Assembly (NCBI RefSeq): GCF_003172895.1
Contig: NZ_QGKL01000044.1
Span: forward strand, 1 to 64,000
Direction of reading: 5' to 3'
DNA: 64,000 nt
From: Leucothrix arctica
Lineage (GTDB): Bacteria > Pseudomonadota > Gammaproteobacteria > Thiotrichales > Thiotrichaceae
A model generated the notes under the pieces. That model did no database searches and was not told the DNA's origin. It saw only the letters and a program-made list of their open reading frames with translations. How positions within the stretch are numbered: position 1 is the stretch's first letter; each line of letters begins with the position of its first letter. The translations under genes and the position numbers were made by a program. Positions 55,417-64,000 of this stretch are shown here, piece after piece.

Positions 55417-55752
55417 ATGAGCGATACGACTAAGCTGCTCGACGACGAAACCTTTGGCGAAATAAAGTCATTACTTGGTGATGACTTGCCAATGTTCTTG
55501 GATATTTTCTTTACTGAAAACCAGCAAGCGCTAGAGAACATCAAAACAGGTCTTTCTGATGAAGACCCAGAAGCAGTCAAGGCCGCTGCACATGGCATGA
55601 AGTCTAGTTGTGCTTATCTTGGCGCAACGGAGCTATCTGACCTTGCTGCCTACTTGGAAGAGAACTCACAACAAGATGATATTGCCAATTTGAAAAGCAT
55701 TCATTATAAAGCACAGGGCATGTTTGACATCATTCGCTCTGAGTTAGACTAA
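55417..55752 (+). CDS. Histidine phosphotransfer (HPt) domain protein
   Basis: A 111-residue single-domain protein. The phosphorylated residue is H59 in AAAHGMKSSCAYLGA, within the four-helix HPt pattern (FGEIKSLLGDDLPMFLDIFF then LAAYLEENSQ). Stand-alone HPt proteins pass phosphate between hybrid kinases and response regulators. No kinase or regulator gene is next to it, so its partners are elsewhere. The clear ribosome site GAGGTG precedes the ATG. Confidence 0.9.
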   Translation: MSDTTKLLDDETFGEIKSLLGDDLPMFLDIFFTENQQALENIKTGLSDEDPEAVKAAAHGMKSSCAYLGATELSDLAAYLEENSQQDDIANLKSIHYKAQGMFDIIRSELD

Positions 55753-55762
55753 ATGTTAAATA

Positions 55763-55804
55763 CAAAAAAACCGCCGTTGACTCTCATCAACGGCGGCTTT
55801 TATT
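55763..55804. terminator. Bidirectional terminator between the HPt gene and htpG
   Basis: A perfect 10-base stem CCGCCGTTGA against TCAACGGCGG with a 6-base loop. Seven A lie before it and a T-rich run after it, so it can stop both convergent transcripts. Confidence 0.9.
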
Positions 55805-55823
55805 TGCTTGTGTTAAACGCTTC

Positions 55824-57743
55824 TTAAGAAAGCTTCAACATCAATGCATTTAGCTTGTGAACGAAACCTGCTGGATCTTCCAACTGCCCGCCTTCTGCCA
55901 ACAATGCTTGATCAAACAAGATACTTGCCCAGTCCTTGAATAACTCATCATCCGTCTCACTTTCCATACGCGTTAGCAATGGGTGTGTTGGATTGATTTC
56001 AAGAATCGGCTTGCTAGAAGGCATTTCGTGACCGGCCTGCTTCATCAACTGCTGCATGTAAAGCGCCATGTCCTGCTCGCCCAATACGATACAAGAAGGT
56101 GAAGAAGTCAAACGGTGAGAAACACGTACATCTTCAACCTTATCCGCAAGTACATCTTTCAACTGCTTCAAAATTGGCTGTGCTTCTTCTTCTGTCTTCT
56201 TTTGCTCTTCCTTATCTTCTTCGCTATCTAGGCTACCTAGATCTAGCTCGCCTTTAGCAACAGACTGTAGCTGCTTACCGTCAAACTCAGTTAAGCCATT
56301 GATCATCCACTCGTCTACACGGTCAGATAACAATAAAACTTCGATGCCTTTCGCGCGGAATACTTCAAGGTGAGGACTGTTCTTTGCTGCAGTGAATGAA
56401 TCCGCTGTAACGTAGTAAATCTTCTCTTGGCCTTCCTGCATGCGAGACACGTAATCTTCTAGCGATACATTCTGCTTTTCAACATCAGTTTCAGTTGAAG
56501 AGAAACGAATCAACTTAGCGATCTGTTCTTTATTAGATGTATCTTCAGATGGACCTTCTTTAACAACCTTACCAAACTCATCCCAGAAAGACTGGTACTT
56601 TTCAGGCTCGTTCTTAGCCATCTTATCAAGTAGGCCCAAGACCTTCTTAACCGATGCTTTCTTCATGCTCTCAACCGTTTGGTTGCTCTGAAGAATCTCA
56701 CGAGACACATTCAAAGGAAGGTCGTTTGAGTCAATCACACCACGTACAAAACGTAGATAGTTAGGCATTAGGTTCTTTGTGTCATCCATGATGAACACGC
56801 GCTGCACGTAAAGCTTGATGCCGTTACGTTGCTCTGGCTCCCAAAGATCCATCTGTGCTTTAGCAGGTACATAAAGCAGAGACTTATACTCAAGCTTACC
56901 TTCAACATTGTTATGAGACCATGCCAATGCATCAGTATAGTCATGAGCAATGTGCTTGTAGAACTCTTGATATTCTTCGTCAGAAATCTCGCTCTTAGGC
57001 TGTGTCCACAATGCTTTTGCTTTGTTAACTACTTCCCACTCTTTCGCTTTTGGCTCATCACTTTCTTTAACGTTGCCTTCTTCATCGTACTCAGGCATTT
57101 CGTTCTTATACATCATCACTGGTAGTGAAATGTGGTCAGAGTAAGTAGAAATTACGTTACGTAAACGGTAACCGTTTGCGAACTCTTTTTCATCTTCTTG
57201 AAGGTGAAGAACGATCTCAGTGCCACGAGATGCTTTATCAGCAGCTTCAAGTGTGAAACCAGACTTACCGTTAGACTCCCAAGTCACAGACTCAGTAGAA
57301 CCTGCTGCGCGAGTTGTTAGTGATACTTTGTCAGCAACAATAAATGCTGAGTAGAAACCAACACCGAACTGACCGATCAAGTTAGAATCTTTCGCAGCAT
57401 CGCCAGAAAGCTTAGACAAAAATTCTTTAGTACCAGACTTCGCGATCGTACCAATGTTGTCGATCACTTGCTCACGAGTCATACCAATACCGTTATCACG
57501 GATGGTTACTGTATTTGCTTCTTCGTCGAATTCAACTTCAACACGTAGGTCGCCGTCGCCTTCGTAAAGTGTGTCGTCAGAAATCGCGTTAAAACGCAAT
57601 TTGTCACAGGCATCTGCACCGTTGGAGATCAATTCGCGCAGGAAAATTTCTTTATTGGAATACAGTGAATGAATCATCAGCTGCAAAAGTTGATCTACTT
57701 CTGTCTGAAACTGCATTGATTCTTTAGCTTGTGTTTGTGTCAT
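55824..57743 (-). CDS. htpG: Chaperone protein HtpG (Hsp90)
   Basis: The bacterial Hsp90, 639 residues. The GHKL ATPase domain has [17 protein letters not shown] near 33-49, [14 protein letters not shown] near 83 and the lid [17 protein letters not shown] near 125. The middle domain's catalytic Arg lies in [20 protein letters not shown]. The C-terminal dimerisation region (about 515-639) ends with Leu-rich helices. A near-perfect sigma-32 promoter is visible upstream. Confidence 0.97.
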   Translation of the reverse strand: MTQTQAKESMQFQTEVDQLLQLMIHSLYSNKEIFLRELISNGADACDKLRFNAISDDTLYEGDGDLRVEVEFDEEANTVTIRDNGIGMTREQVIDNIGTIAKSGTKEFLSKLSGDAAKDSNLIGQFGVGFYSAFIVADKVSLTTRAAGSTESVTWESNGKSGFTLEAADKASRGTEIVLHLQEDEKEFANGYRLRNVISTYSDHISLPVMMYKNEMPEYDEEGNVKESDEPKAKEWEVVNKAKALWTQPKSEISDEEYQEFYKHIAHDYTDALAWSHNNVEGKLEYKSLLYVPAKAQMDLWEPEQRNGIKLYVQRVFIMDDTKNLMPNYLRFVRGVIDSNDLPLNVSREILQSNQTVESMKKASVKKVLGLLDKMAKNEPEKYQSFWDEFGKVVKEGPSEDTSNKEQIAKLIRFSSTETDVEKQNVSLEDYVSRMQEGQEKIYYVTADSFTAAKNSPHLEVFRAKGIEVLLLSDRVDEWMINGLTEFDGKQLQSVAKGELDLGSLDSEEDKEEQKKTEEEAQPILKQLKDVLADKVEDVRVSHRLTSSPSCIVLGEQDMALYMQQLMKQAGHEMPSSKPILEINPTHPLLTRMESETDDELFKDWASILFDQALLAEGGQLEDPAGFVHKLNALMLKLS

Positions 57744-57784
57744 TGCTAGGATTTTCCCTAATTGTTAATCGTTATGTGAAGGGA

Positions 57785-57815
57785 ATTTTGGGGCAAGCGA
57801 ATGGAATTCAAGGGG
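57785..57815 (-). promoter_or_regulatory. Sigma-32 (heat-shock) promoter of htpG
   Basis: On the minus strand CCCCTTGAA (57815-57807) is followed after 13 bases by CCCCAAAAT (57793-57785). This closely matches the sigma-32 consensus (CTTGAA, 13-15 bases, CCCCATnT) and lies about 45 bases before the htpG ATG. Confidence 0.8.
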
Positions 57816-57913
57816 ACGCTAGACTAAATTTCTTAATTTTCTTATTTCTTTGAATAATTATGTAAGAAGAACTAGATATAGCATAAAAAACACACAATTT
57901 AAAAAAGATGACG

Positions 57914-58690
57914 CTAAACAATATCCTGCCTTGATTGATCCAAATACCACGATGAAGTCGCAGATAAATCAAGATCACAAGTACCTATCTTGGTATCTGC
58001 TGATAACGTTTCCCACAGAGTGTAGCCTTGTGGATCTATAATCATGGATGGACACTTCTGATCATCGCCTGCCACATTTGCACACAATACAAAACGCTGA
58101 TTTTCCGCTGCACGACTAATCAAATGACTTCGCCAGACATCTGCTTGTGCAGCATCACCAACAGCATTGGTAGCGTAGATAAAGATTTGAGCACCCTGTC
58201 TTGCCAATGCAGACCATTGCTCTGGGAAACGTATTTCTCGGCACAATTGAAAAGCAACTTTGATAGCTTGGCCATGATGTTGTATCTCAAAGCAAGACAG
58301 TTCGTTACCTGCTGAGAACTTACCTCGTTCACTAATGGCCAAGTTAGCTTTGCGGTAGCTAAACTGCTCGCCATTGGGAGCGTAGTAAAACGCAGCGTTG
58401 TACCAATGACCTTGTTCATAAATACACGAACCAAAGGTTAGGTGTATTTTCGCCTGCATTGCGAACTCCTTAAGGCGCCCCAACGCTGACACTAATATTT
58501 CCTTATCGATATCATCAACAAAGCTCACTTCTTCTAAGTAACCTGATAGCGCTCCTTCTGGAAAGACAACCAAAGAGAACTTAGGAATATCATTTAACAA
58601 TAACAACATCCGATGTTCGTTTTCTAAAACATCGGGTGTAATCGGGAATTGGATAACAAATGATTTTAACTGTGGCTTTGTAGTCATCAT
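57914..58690 (-). CDS. Carbon-nitrogen hydrolase (nitrilase superfamily)
   Basis: 258 residues with the complete Glu-Lys-Cys triad: E45 in LVVFPEGALSGYL, K114 in FSYRKANLAI and C150 in AFQLCREIRFPE. Its length and the motif around the Cys fit the amidase-like branches of the superfamily rather than true nitrilases. The substrate cannot be told from sequence. It starts 85 bases after the M23 peptidase gene on the same strand, and htpG follows. No signal peptide is seen, so it is cytoplasmic. Confidence 0.87.
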   Translation of the reverse strand: MMTTKPQLKSFVIQFPITPDVLENEHRMLLLLNDIPKFSLVVFPEGALSGYLEEVSFVDDIDKEILVSALGRLKEFAMQAKIHLTFGSCIYEQGHWYNAAFYYAPNGEQFSYRKANLAISERGKFSAGNELSCFEIQHHGQAIKVAFQLCREIRFPEQWSALARQGAQIFIYATNAVGDAAQADVWRSHLISRAAENQRFVLCANVAGDDQKCPSMIIDPQGYTLWETLSADTKIGTCDLDLSATSSWYLDQSRQDIV

Positions 58691-58774
58691 TCAATTATAC
58701 AGATTGCTTAAGGCTACAACAGACACTCTAATATCAATCCTGAAAAATATTTCACCTGATAATAAGTCAGTAAA

Positions 58775-59752
58775 CTACTTACCTTCACTCACAAGTAAAT
58801 TAGCTTCTACCATTAGAAACTCTTGCTCTAGCATATCCTGATAAACAGGCAACTTACGCACAATTCTATTAATAGATTGAGGCTTAGTACGAGTCTTCGG
58901 TAACACTATTAGCTTAGCCGCCAGATTACTGTACTGCTGAGCCAACTCTGTTAAGTCAGCTTCAGATTCAGATTCATGAACCTTCTTTGCAACGATCGTT
59001 ATCCTCGGCTTCGCCTTTTTAGGCTGAATCTTACAAGGAACTGGATATGTTAAGCCGCTAGGCTTGTACATTTTGCCTTTTTCAAAACAAGTAATTTTCC
59101 CTGCACCATCCGCCCAATACATATGTGGGTTTGGGGCAATAGCACCGTCACTAACAAAGCTTGCCCAACCCCAACCAAATAGTGGAATGCTTTTAGGGCT
59201 GTAGGAAATTTGGAAATGTAAGTGATGAAAGCCTGCTCCACAGCTAGTGAATATGTCATTGCCCATTTCGGCAATTTGCTGACCGCGCTTTACCTTTTGC
59301 CCGACTCTCACTTTGAAGTTTTTAACGTGTCCGTAAAGTGCATAAATACGTCTCCCCGTTTTATCGAGCCCATGACTGACTAACATCGATGGCCCCCAAC
59401 ATTTATCCACTTTTGCCTTGATCACTACACCATCCGCAGCAGCAATAATCGGACTACCAATAGCCGCAAATATATCTACACCATTATGAGTACCGCCTCG
59501 CCTTAAGCCATTTGCACCAACAGAACTGTGGTAGTCAGACACGATAACAGGAGCCTGCTTGGGTACTTTGACTAAAACGTCGTGTGCTTTGCGAGTAATA
59601 TTCTTCCACGCATGAACACGACCATAAAAGCCTGTTTGTTGGAGTTCTGCTAATGGCGAAGTTTTTGCAGATGCAGGCATACTGACGGACAGGCCTGACA
59701 AAAGTAGTAACGTCACCGAAAGATTTATTGAATTCGGGATACTTAAAGTCAT
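58775..59752 (-). CDS. M23 (LytM-type) peptidase
   Basis: 325 residues. A signal peptide (about 1-29, ending MPASAK) is followed by the peptidase domain. Zinc ligands are intact: H89 and D93 in RGGTHNGVDIF and H179 in HHLHFQ, with the catalytic His at about 142 (ALYGHVKNF). The protein should cleave peptidoglycan cross-links, or act as a regulator of amidases, in the periplasm. The last 80 residues are a basic, helical tail (RITIVAKKVHESESEADLTE) of unknown function. No LysM or coiled-coil domain precedes the peptidase. Confidence 0.9.
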   Translation of the reverse strand: MTLSIPNSINLSVTLLLLSGLSVSMPASAKTSPLAELQQTGFYGRVHAWKNITRKAHDVLVKVPKQAPVIVSDYHSSVGANGLRRGGTHNGVDIFAAIGSPIIAAADGVVIKAKVDKCWGPSMLVSHGLDKTGRRIYALYGHVKNFKVRVGQKVKRGQQIAEMGNDIFTSCGAGFHHLHFQISYSPKSIPLFGWGWASFVSDGAIAPNPHMYWADGAGKITCFEKGKMYKPSGLTYPVPCKIQPKKAKPRITIVAKKVHESESEADLTELAQQYSNLAAKLIVLPKTRTKPQSINRIVRKLPVYQDMLEQEFLMVEANLLVSEGK

Positions 59753-60083
59753 GATATTTTTATTTTGAGTTTAGGTTCGGGGTACAAAGCCTAAAGCTTT
59801 TGTTTATCATCACATTGGTTTGCTGAACCTTGATTTAACTTAGACTTAATTTCAGACTTACGGGGGGCTGAACACTAAGTCTTTTACTAGCTAAGGACAA
59901 ATCAATTAAAGAACAACCAAGGTATTATCATTACACATGATTGATAAATACCTGGGCCTAAGAACCCCAAATATTTATACGTTACAGAGAACATTTATTT
60001 TAAAAACACCCATTGAAAGCTCAAATTATTCGCAGCAACACGTATTTATATTTAACTGAAACGTATCTCTGGTACCCGCTAAC
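59753..60083. other. Intergenic stretch, nothing recognised
   Basis: About 330 bases between the M23 peptidase start and the end of the large outer-membrane protein gene. It is AT-rich with short purine tracts. I see no terminator with a T tract after the large gene and no ORF with a ribosome site. The M23 promoter should lie at the left end on the minus strand. Confidence 0.45.
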
Positions 60084-63000
60084 TTAGAACTTACCCACTA
60101 AGTTAAGGAACCAGCCTTCCGCACTTTCTATCTTATCTGACAAATCATCGTTGAAGTCAGTGAAGTTATAACCGACACCTAACTTCAAGTTTTGTCCAAT
60201 CTGGCGGTCCACTGAAACCATCGCACCGTGTTGTGTATCTTTTGATTCAATAGAGTCTAACCAATGGTACTGTGCCATTAGGTCCCAGTTGTGAGTCATG
60301 TGATAACGAGCACGTGCTGACGCAAGTGTTGCATTATTCTTGCTCCACTCACCCGTGTTACGGTCACTACGAACTTCGCCTTGCTTATAAGCTACCTTAC
60401 CGCCTATTTCCCAGCGTTGGTTTAGCTGGTAACTATTTTCTAGACTAGCGATCAGCGACTTCTCATCGACTTCATCACTTTGGTTAACCGGTGATAAGTC
60501 ATACTGGTAAGTCACTCGACCCAATATATTATGGCGATCATTATTTACAGGACGATAAGCAAACCCTACTCCTGCTTCTGCAAACATCGCATCAAGGTCG
60601 TTATCCAACTGATCCTTTGTTTCTGAGTAGTTAAGCTTCCCCTGCACACGTAGCGATGGGCTAACACGATGATTCACTTTGTTAGTCGTGACAAACTGCT
60701 TTGTGTGCTCACTCTCACCTTTATCATTTCTAAACTCAACACGAGCACTTGCTTCGGTATGATCCTGTTTATAGTTCAATCCAACCGTTAGCGCATCACG
60801 GTCAACCGTACCGCCGCTGGTTTGCTCTAACGTTGCTTGCTGGTATGAGAACGTCGTATTGAGCTTGTTATTCAACTTATAATCTAGACCAAACGTATTA
60901 CCTAAGCCAGCCTGTGCATCTTCATGTGTGTACTGATGCTCCGTATAAACTTTTAGCTGATCTGATACCGACTTTCGTTGACCAATAGTCACGATATTAC
61001 GCTCTTGATTATCACCACTATCTCTCGCCATGGTGTAATTTGTATATAGGTCGTAATCATTTGACGCTTTGTAGCGTGCACCAATAAGCGCAGAGTCACC
61101 GCGATCACCTGAACTCACTTCAGCATTTAGATCAACCTTTTTACTTAAATTTGACGTCGCGCCTAGTGTTAATAGATCATTACTTTCATAACCCCCTGAC
61201 TCCGCAATTGTGCCCTGTGCGATCGCGTAAACATTGAAGTCTTTGCTAAAACCATAACCTAGTTTAAGCGCAGCTAACGTTCCTTCACCATCATTATCAC
61301 TGTTCACGAGATCTTTCTCAGTAACCTGGCGAACCTCAGCAGCGACTGTCACTTTTTCACTGACTTTATAGTCAGCCTGCAAGCTAATTGACGTGTCTTT
61401 TGACGTTGCTTCTACTTCTAACAGCGTTGCTTTTAACGATGCTTTTAAGCTCTCTGTCAATGTGACTAGTGCCGAGACACCCGCGTCAATAGTATCAATG
61501 GTAGTGTCAGTATTTGCACTTGAGAAACCTGCTTCACGATGCTTATACCAAGCGCCGATAGAGCCTTCTTTGCTGCTGTAATCTTTAAGGTTTGCACGCG
61601 CTTCAATACTATAAGCAGCACCTTGAGTATCTGTGCCTACCTCGCTAGCGTTACTACTAAACGGCGAGAAATTTAAACCACCGTCAGATGATAAGAAACT
61701 ACCCAGCGTTTGGTTTGACTCACTTTCAGCGTACTCACCTTTAATGTAAGTCCCTATCGCTTTTTGGATTGTTAAATCAATACCTTGGTGGTTATAGTCA
61801 TCCGTATCACGGCTCTCATGAATAACCGTTCCACCAATCGCAATATTATTCGTTAACCAGGCTTTACCACGTGCACCATAACTGACGTTATCACTTTCAA
61901 AATCACTGGGTACATACTCATAATCCACCATCAAAAACACTTGACTTCCGTCCAGCGCATTGTCTTTTATCAGTGACGAGTTCGCCTGCTTTACCACTTG
62001 TAACAGTGGACGATTCAGAATGATGCGGCCTTGATAGTCATCAATTTGATAATCCTGACCTTCAACCAGTACGACGCTCTCAATCGCACGCTCACTGTTT
62101 TCATTCTCTCGAACTTCAATCCAGATTTTCTCTGAACCATCGACAATGTCTTTATCTTTTAAGTAGTAAAGACTACCACCTGTTCCTAAGAACTGGTTAT
62201 GTCGGTAAGCCGACTGCGTTTCAGAACCGAACACTGAAACATCCGTTCTATTATCACCACGGCTAGTGACTTGAGTACTCTTGTGATTAAGCTTTGCACC
62301 ATACAAACTACGGTTAAACGAGCTTAACTCTGTCCCCGTGAAATCAGTATTAAAGTTACCCCAAAGCGCCTTTGACTTGTCCCAGTCAACACGCACATAC
62401 AGCTTACCTTGGCTATCGGTATCATCAACCAGTGTCGAGTCATCACCGTAAACTGGGTAGTATTGCTCTGGGTCTAAACGACGGAAAATACTCTCTGGGT
62501 CTTTCTTATGAATGTCATCAAAGATGTCTTCAATCGGCGCTGTCTCAGTATCCATTTGTGCCGTGAGCAGGTACTTACCCTGCACTTTGCCTTTCAGATA
62601 AAAAGCCAGTCGTCCATTAACAAAGATGTCACCATCTAACTGCTCATCGCCGTCACTTAAGGTTTCTAAGTTTCCACCCACGCTGCCTTCACCCGCTGTA
62701 ATATCAGCAAGTCCAATCATAAACAGGTACTGCCCATCCAACTTAATGTCTAGGTTTTTGGTGTATTGCTGCTGAGCGTTGTCGGTGATGTTTACGGCAA
62801 ACTGATACTGCCCTTCAGGCAAAATCGTTTCAGTCACAAACTTACGTTCCGATAAAGTCATCGGGTTGCCGTTAATAGTGATCCTATTACCTTCGACAAT
62901 GTCACGACCAGATACTCTAACGCTAGAACCATATACAGGGATCGTTTGCAGTCTTAAGTTACTCTCGAGAGCATTAGAACCTGATAACACAACAGGTTCG

Positions 63001-63686
63001 TCGACCTGATTTTTATAGTAGCTTTTCAGCGCAATAGAGCGTGTATTAGTCTCATCAACATGACCATCTTTACCTGTTGCACGCAACACATAAACCAGTC
63101 GATCACCTGACTGCAGTTCCTCTCTATTCGCTGTTTTTCCATCCCACTTAACTGTCTGATCAATCGCTAATTCATTGCCTTTAAACTGAGCGAGTGGCGT
63201 TGTAAAGTCTTCGTCTGTTTCGTTGTAAACAGTCAATACCCAATGATCAATGTAATGAGCATAGTTAGTACTTAGCGTAAAACTCATGGGAGTCACAAAA
63301 GCACCCTCATGAACGGTAACACTGCTAGCGCCGGTCACATTAAGCTTTGGCGTTACTTTACTCGGGTCTTGTGTGACCCAGACCACACCACCATCATTTA
63401 AAGCGATGCTTCGGTTAAATGCCTTTTTCGTTTGTCCTTTGGTAAAGTCAGTAGTAGAGACCTCATTAAAATGATTGGGGTTTGTCTCACTACTATCTTT
63501 AGTAATAATGGTTAACGTGTAGTCGGCAGTACTGATCGTATTTGAACCACTCGTCGTTTGCGCAACAACGGCCACAGAGCAAAATACTAGGCCTGATACG
63601 ACTGATAAGAGCGAGCTTTTAGCGCTTGGAATCAATCGTTGATATGAAAACGAGTTCGATAATACAGCGGCTAATTTGTTCTTCAT
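60084..63686 (-). CDS. Large outer-membrane beta-barrel protein, unknown
   Basis: 1200 residues. A long, basic N-terminus leads into a signal peptide (about 24-42, VVSGLVFCSVAVVAQ). Residues 45-330 contain beta-sandwich-like modules (FTLSTNYAHYIDHWVLTVYN, VKWDGKTANREELQSGDRLV, EGQYQFAVNITDNA). Residues 330-600 carry Asp-rich turns, including RLDPEQYYPVYGDDSTLVDD and RVDWDKSKALWGNF. From about 600 to the end the chain alternates polar and aromatic residues in some 20 or more strands, finishing FLNLVGKF; a C-terminal Phe is the signal for BAM-assisted outer-membrane insertion. I do not recognise a named family. An OmpA-like gene ends 140 bases upstream, so the two may act together. AAGGT lies 8 bases before the ATG. 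Confidence 0.8.
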   Translation of the reverse strand: MKNKLAAVLSNSFSYQRLIPSAKSSLLSVVSGLVFCSVAVVAQTTSGSNTISTADYTLTIITKDSSETNPNHFNEVSTTDFTKGQTKKAFNRSIALNDGGVVWVTQDPSKVTPKLNVTGASSVTVHEGAFVTPMSFTLSTNYAHYIDHWVLTVYNETDEDFTTPLAQFKGNELAIDQTVKWDGKTANREELQSGDRLVYVLRATGKDGHVDETNTRSIALKSYYKNQVDEPVVLSGSNALESNLRLQTIPVYGSSVRVSGRDIVEGNRITINGNPMTLSERKFVTETILPEGQYQFAVNITDNAQQQYTKNLDIKLDGQYLFMIGLADITAGEGSVGGNLETLSDGDEQLDGDIFVNGRLAFYLKGKVQGKYLLTAQMDTETAPIEDIFDDIHKKDPESIFRRLDPEQYYPVYGDDSTLVDDTDSQGKLYVRVDWDKSKALWGNFNTDFTGTELSSFNRSLYGAKLNHKSTQVTSRGDNRTDVSVFGSETQSAYRHNQFLGTGGSLYYLKDKDIVDGSEKIWIEVRENENSERAIESVVLVEGQDYQIDDYQGRIILNRPLLQVVKQANSSLIKDNALDGSQVFLMVDYEYVPSDFESDNVSYGARGKAWLTNNIAIGGTVIHESRDTDDYNHQGIDLTIQKAIGTYIKGEYAESESNQTLGSFLSSDGGLNFSPFSSNASEVGTDTQGAAYSIEARANLKDYSSKEGSIGAWYKHREAGFSSANTDTTIDTIDAGVSALVTLTESLKASLKATLLEVEATSKDTSISLQADYKVSEKVTVAAEVRQVTEKDLVNSDNDGEGTLAALKLGYGFSKDFNVYAIAQGTIAESGGYESNDLLTLGATSNLSKKVDLNAEVSSGDRGDSALIGARYKASNDYDLYTNYTMARDSGDNQERNIVTIGQRKSVSDQLKVYTEHQYTHEDAQAGLGNTFGLDYKLNNKLNTTFSYQQATLEQTSGGTVDRDALTVGLNYKQDHTEASARVEFRNDKGESEHTKQFVTTNKVNHRVSPSLRVQGKLNYSETKDQLDNDLDAMFAEAGVGFAYRPVNNDRHNILGRVTYQYDLSPVNQSDEVDEKSLIASLENSYQLNQRWEIGGKVAYKQGEVRSDRNTGEWSKNNATLASARARYHMTHNWDLMAQYHWLDSIESKDTQHGAMVSVDRQIGQNLKLGVGYNFTDFNDDLSDKIESAEGWFLNLVGKF

Positions 63687-63799
63687 GGGGTATACCTTTA
63701 TTTTTATTATTAGGGGTGTATTCCTGATAATTTAATTTTCTAGTGCTTAGTTTTTTTATTATTTTTATTATTTAGCACATATCTAATTTTGGTCGATCA

Positions 63800-63821
63800 G
63801 GGAGTGCCCAAAGGCACTCCC
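63800..63821. repeat. Strong hairpin between the OmpA-like gene and the large outer-membrane gene
   Basis: GGAGTGCC and GGCACTCC are perfect 8-base arms with a CAAA loop, extended by flanking G-C pairs. On the minus strand no T tract follows. It could stabilise mRNA, partly terminate, or set different expression levels of the two genes. Confidence 0.5.
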
Positions 63822-63827
63822 CAAAAC

Positions 63828-64000
63828 TCACTGACTACTCACTTCCACTCGAACGCCTGTCATAAGCTGATGACCTAGTCGCTCAAGTAAATAGGCTTGG
63901 ATACTATGAGCACGTTGCTTAGCTAATACTAGACGGGCTTGTGGGGTCAAATCTGTCTGACCAGACATACCAATAATGATATGACCTTGACCATATTGCT
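63828..64000 (-). CDS. OmpA-like protein, C-terminal end (partial)
   Basis: The last 56 codons of a gene that runs in from the right edge. The residues GHIIIGMSGQTDLTPQARLV followed by LAKQRAHSIQAYLLERLG resemble the peptidoglycan-binding OmpA/MotB C-terminal fold (the G-x-T-D strand, then the helix with Ala and Arg before AYL), here with a diverged first part. The stop is TGA at 63828-63830. Too little is visible for a firm family call. It lies upstream of and in the same direction as the 1200-residue outer-membrane protein. Confidence 0.55.
   Translation of the reverse strand, partial: QYGQGHIIIGMSGQTDLTPQARLVLAKQRAHSIQAYLLERLGHQLMTGVRVEVSSQ

Overview
The window is a bacterial chromosome segment, moderately AT-rich by eye, with the gene order of a gammaproteobacterium: tRNA(Pro-Arg-His-Leu)-tig-clpP-clpX-lon-hupB-tRNA(Val-Asp)-ppiD, hflK-hflC-DUF2065-hisZ-purA, tpiA-secG-tRNA-Leu, and methyltransferase-rnhA-dnaQ divergent from mltD. 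A bactofilin, an ErpA-type A-type carrier, HemJ instead of HemG/HemY, and several large envelope proteins fit an environmental, possibly filamentous lineage such as Leucothrix/Thiothrix relatives. That placement is inference from gene content only.

Layout. 1-1300: right part of an IS3-family element abutting a truncated ferritin-like gene and a small membrane protein. 1.3-8.7 kb: dnaQ/rnhA/methyltransferase, mltD, fau, a lipoprotein and ppiD. 8.8-17 kb: a proteostasis block (ppiD, hupB, lon, clpX, clpP, tig) bracketed by tRNA clusters, including three tandem tRNA-Val/tRNA-Asp pairs and two copies of tRNA-Leu(UAG). 17-23 kb: tgt, an unusual repeat-built secreted peptidoglycan-binding-domain protein, the tpiA-secG-leu operon, tRNA-Ser and two tRNA-Arg genes, and moeA. 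23-29 kb: a class 3 lipase, a 675-base gap with two possible micro-ORFs, a GcvA-like LysR regulator, 3-hydroxybutyrate dehydrogenase, acrylyl-CoA reductase-like AcuI, ferredoxin-NADP reductase and a ProQ/FinO-domain RNA-binding protein. 29-36 kb: rsuA, purA, hisZ, DUF2065, hflC, hflK and a uracil-DNA glycosylase-like gene. 36-48 kb: an orphan membrane-anchored helical-repeat protein, cysZ, zwf, cls, patatin phospholipase, ampG, xthA, an orphan membrane protein coupled to ycgL, and hisC. 47-58 kb: two tandem lytic transglycosylase paralogues, a DUF455 ferritin-like protein, erpA, bactofilin, argC, hemJ, rppH, a HAD phosphatase, an RluA-family synthase, an HPt protein and htpG. 58-64 kb: a nitrilase-superfamily hydrolase, an M23 peptidase, a 1200-residue outer-membrane protein, and the C-terminal end of an OmpA-like protein that runs off the window.

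Functionally the window is dominated by housekeeping: protein quality control (tig, clpXP, lon, ppiD, hflKC, htpG, with sigma-32-like promoters visible before htpG and lon), tRNA and rRNA maturation (tgt, rsuA, RluA-type enzyme), and cell-wall turnover (three lytic transglycosylases, an M23 peptidase, AmpG recycling permease, the PG-binding repeat protein, bactofilin). I found no CRISPR array, no rRNA operon and no prophage. The least explained objects are the repeat protein at 18315-19706 (four units, each of three 23-residue sub-repeats with a Cys/Trp ladder), the structured gap at 24213-24887, and the large outer-membrane protein with its OmpA-like neighbour at the right edge.
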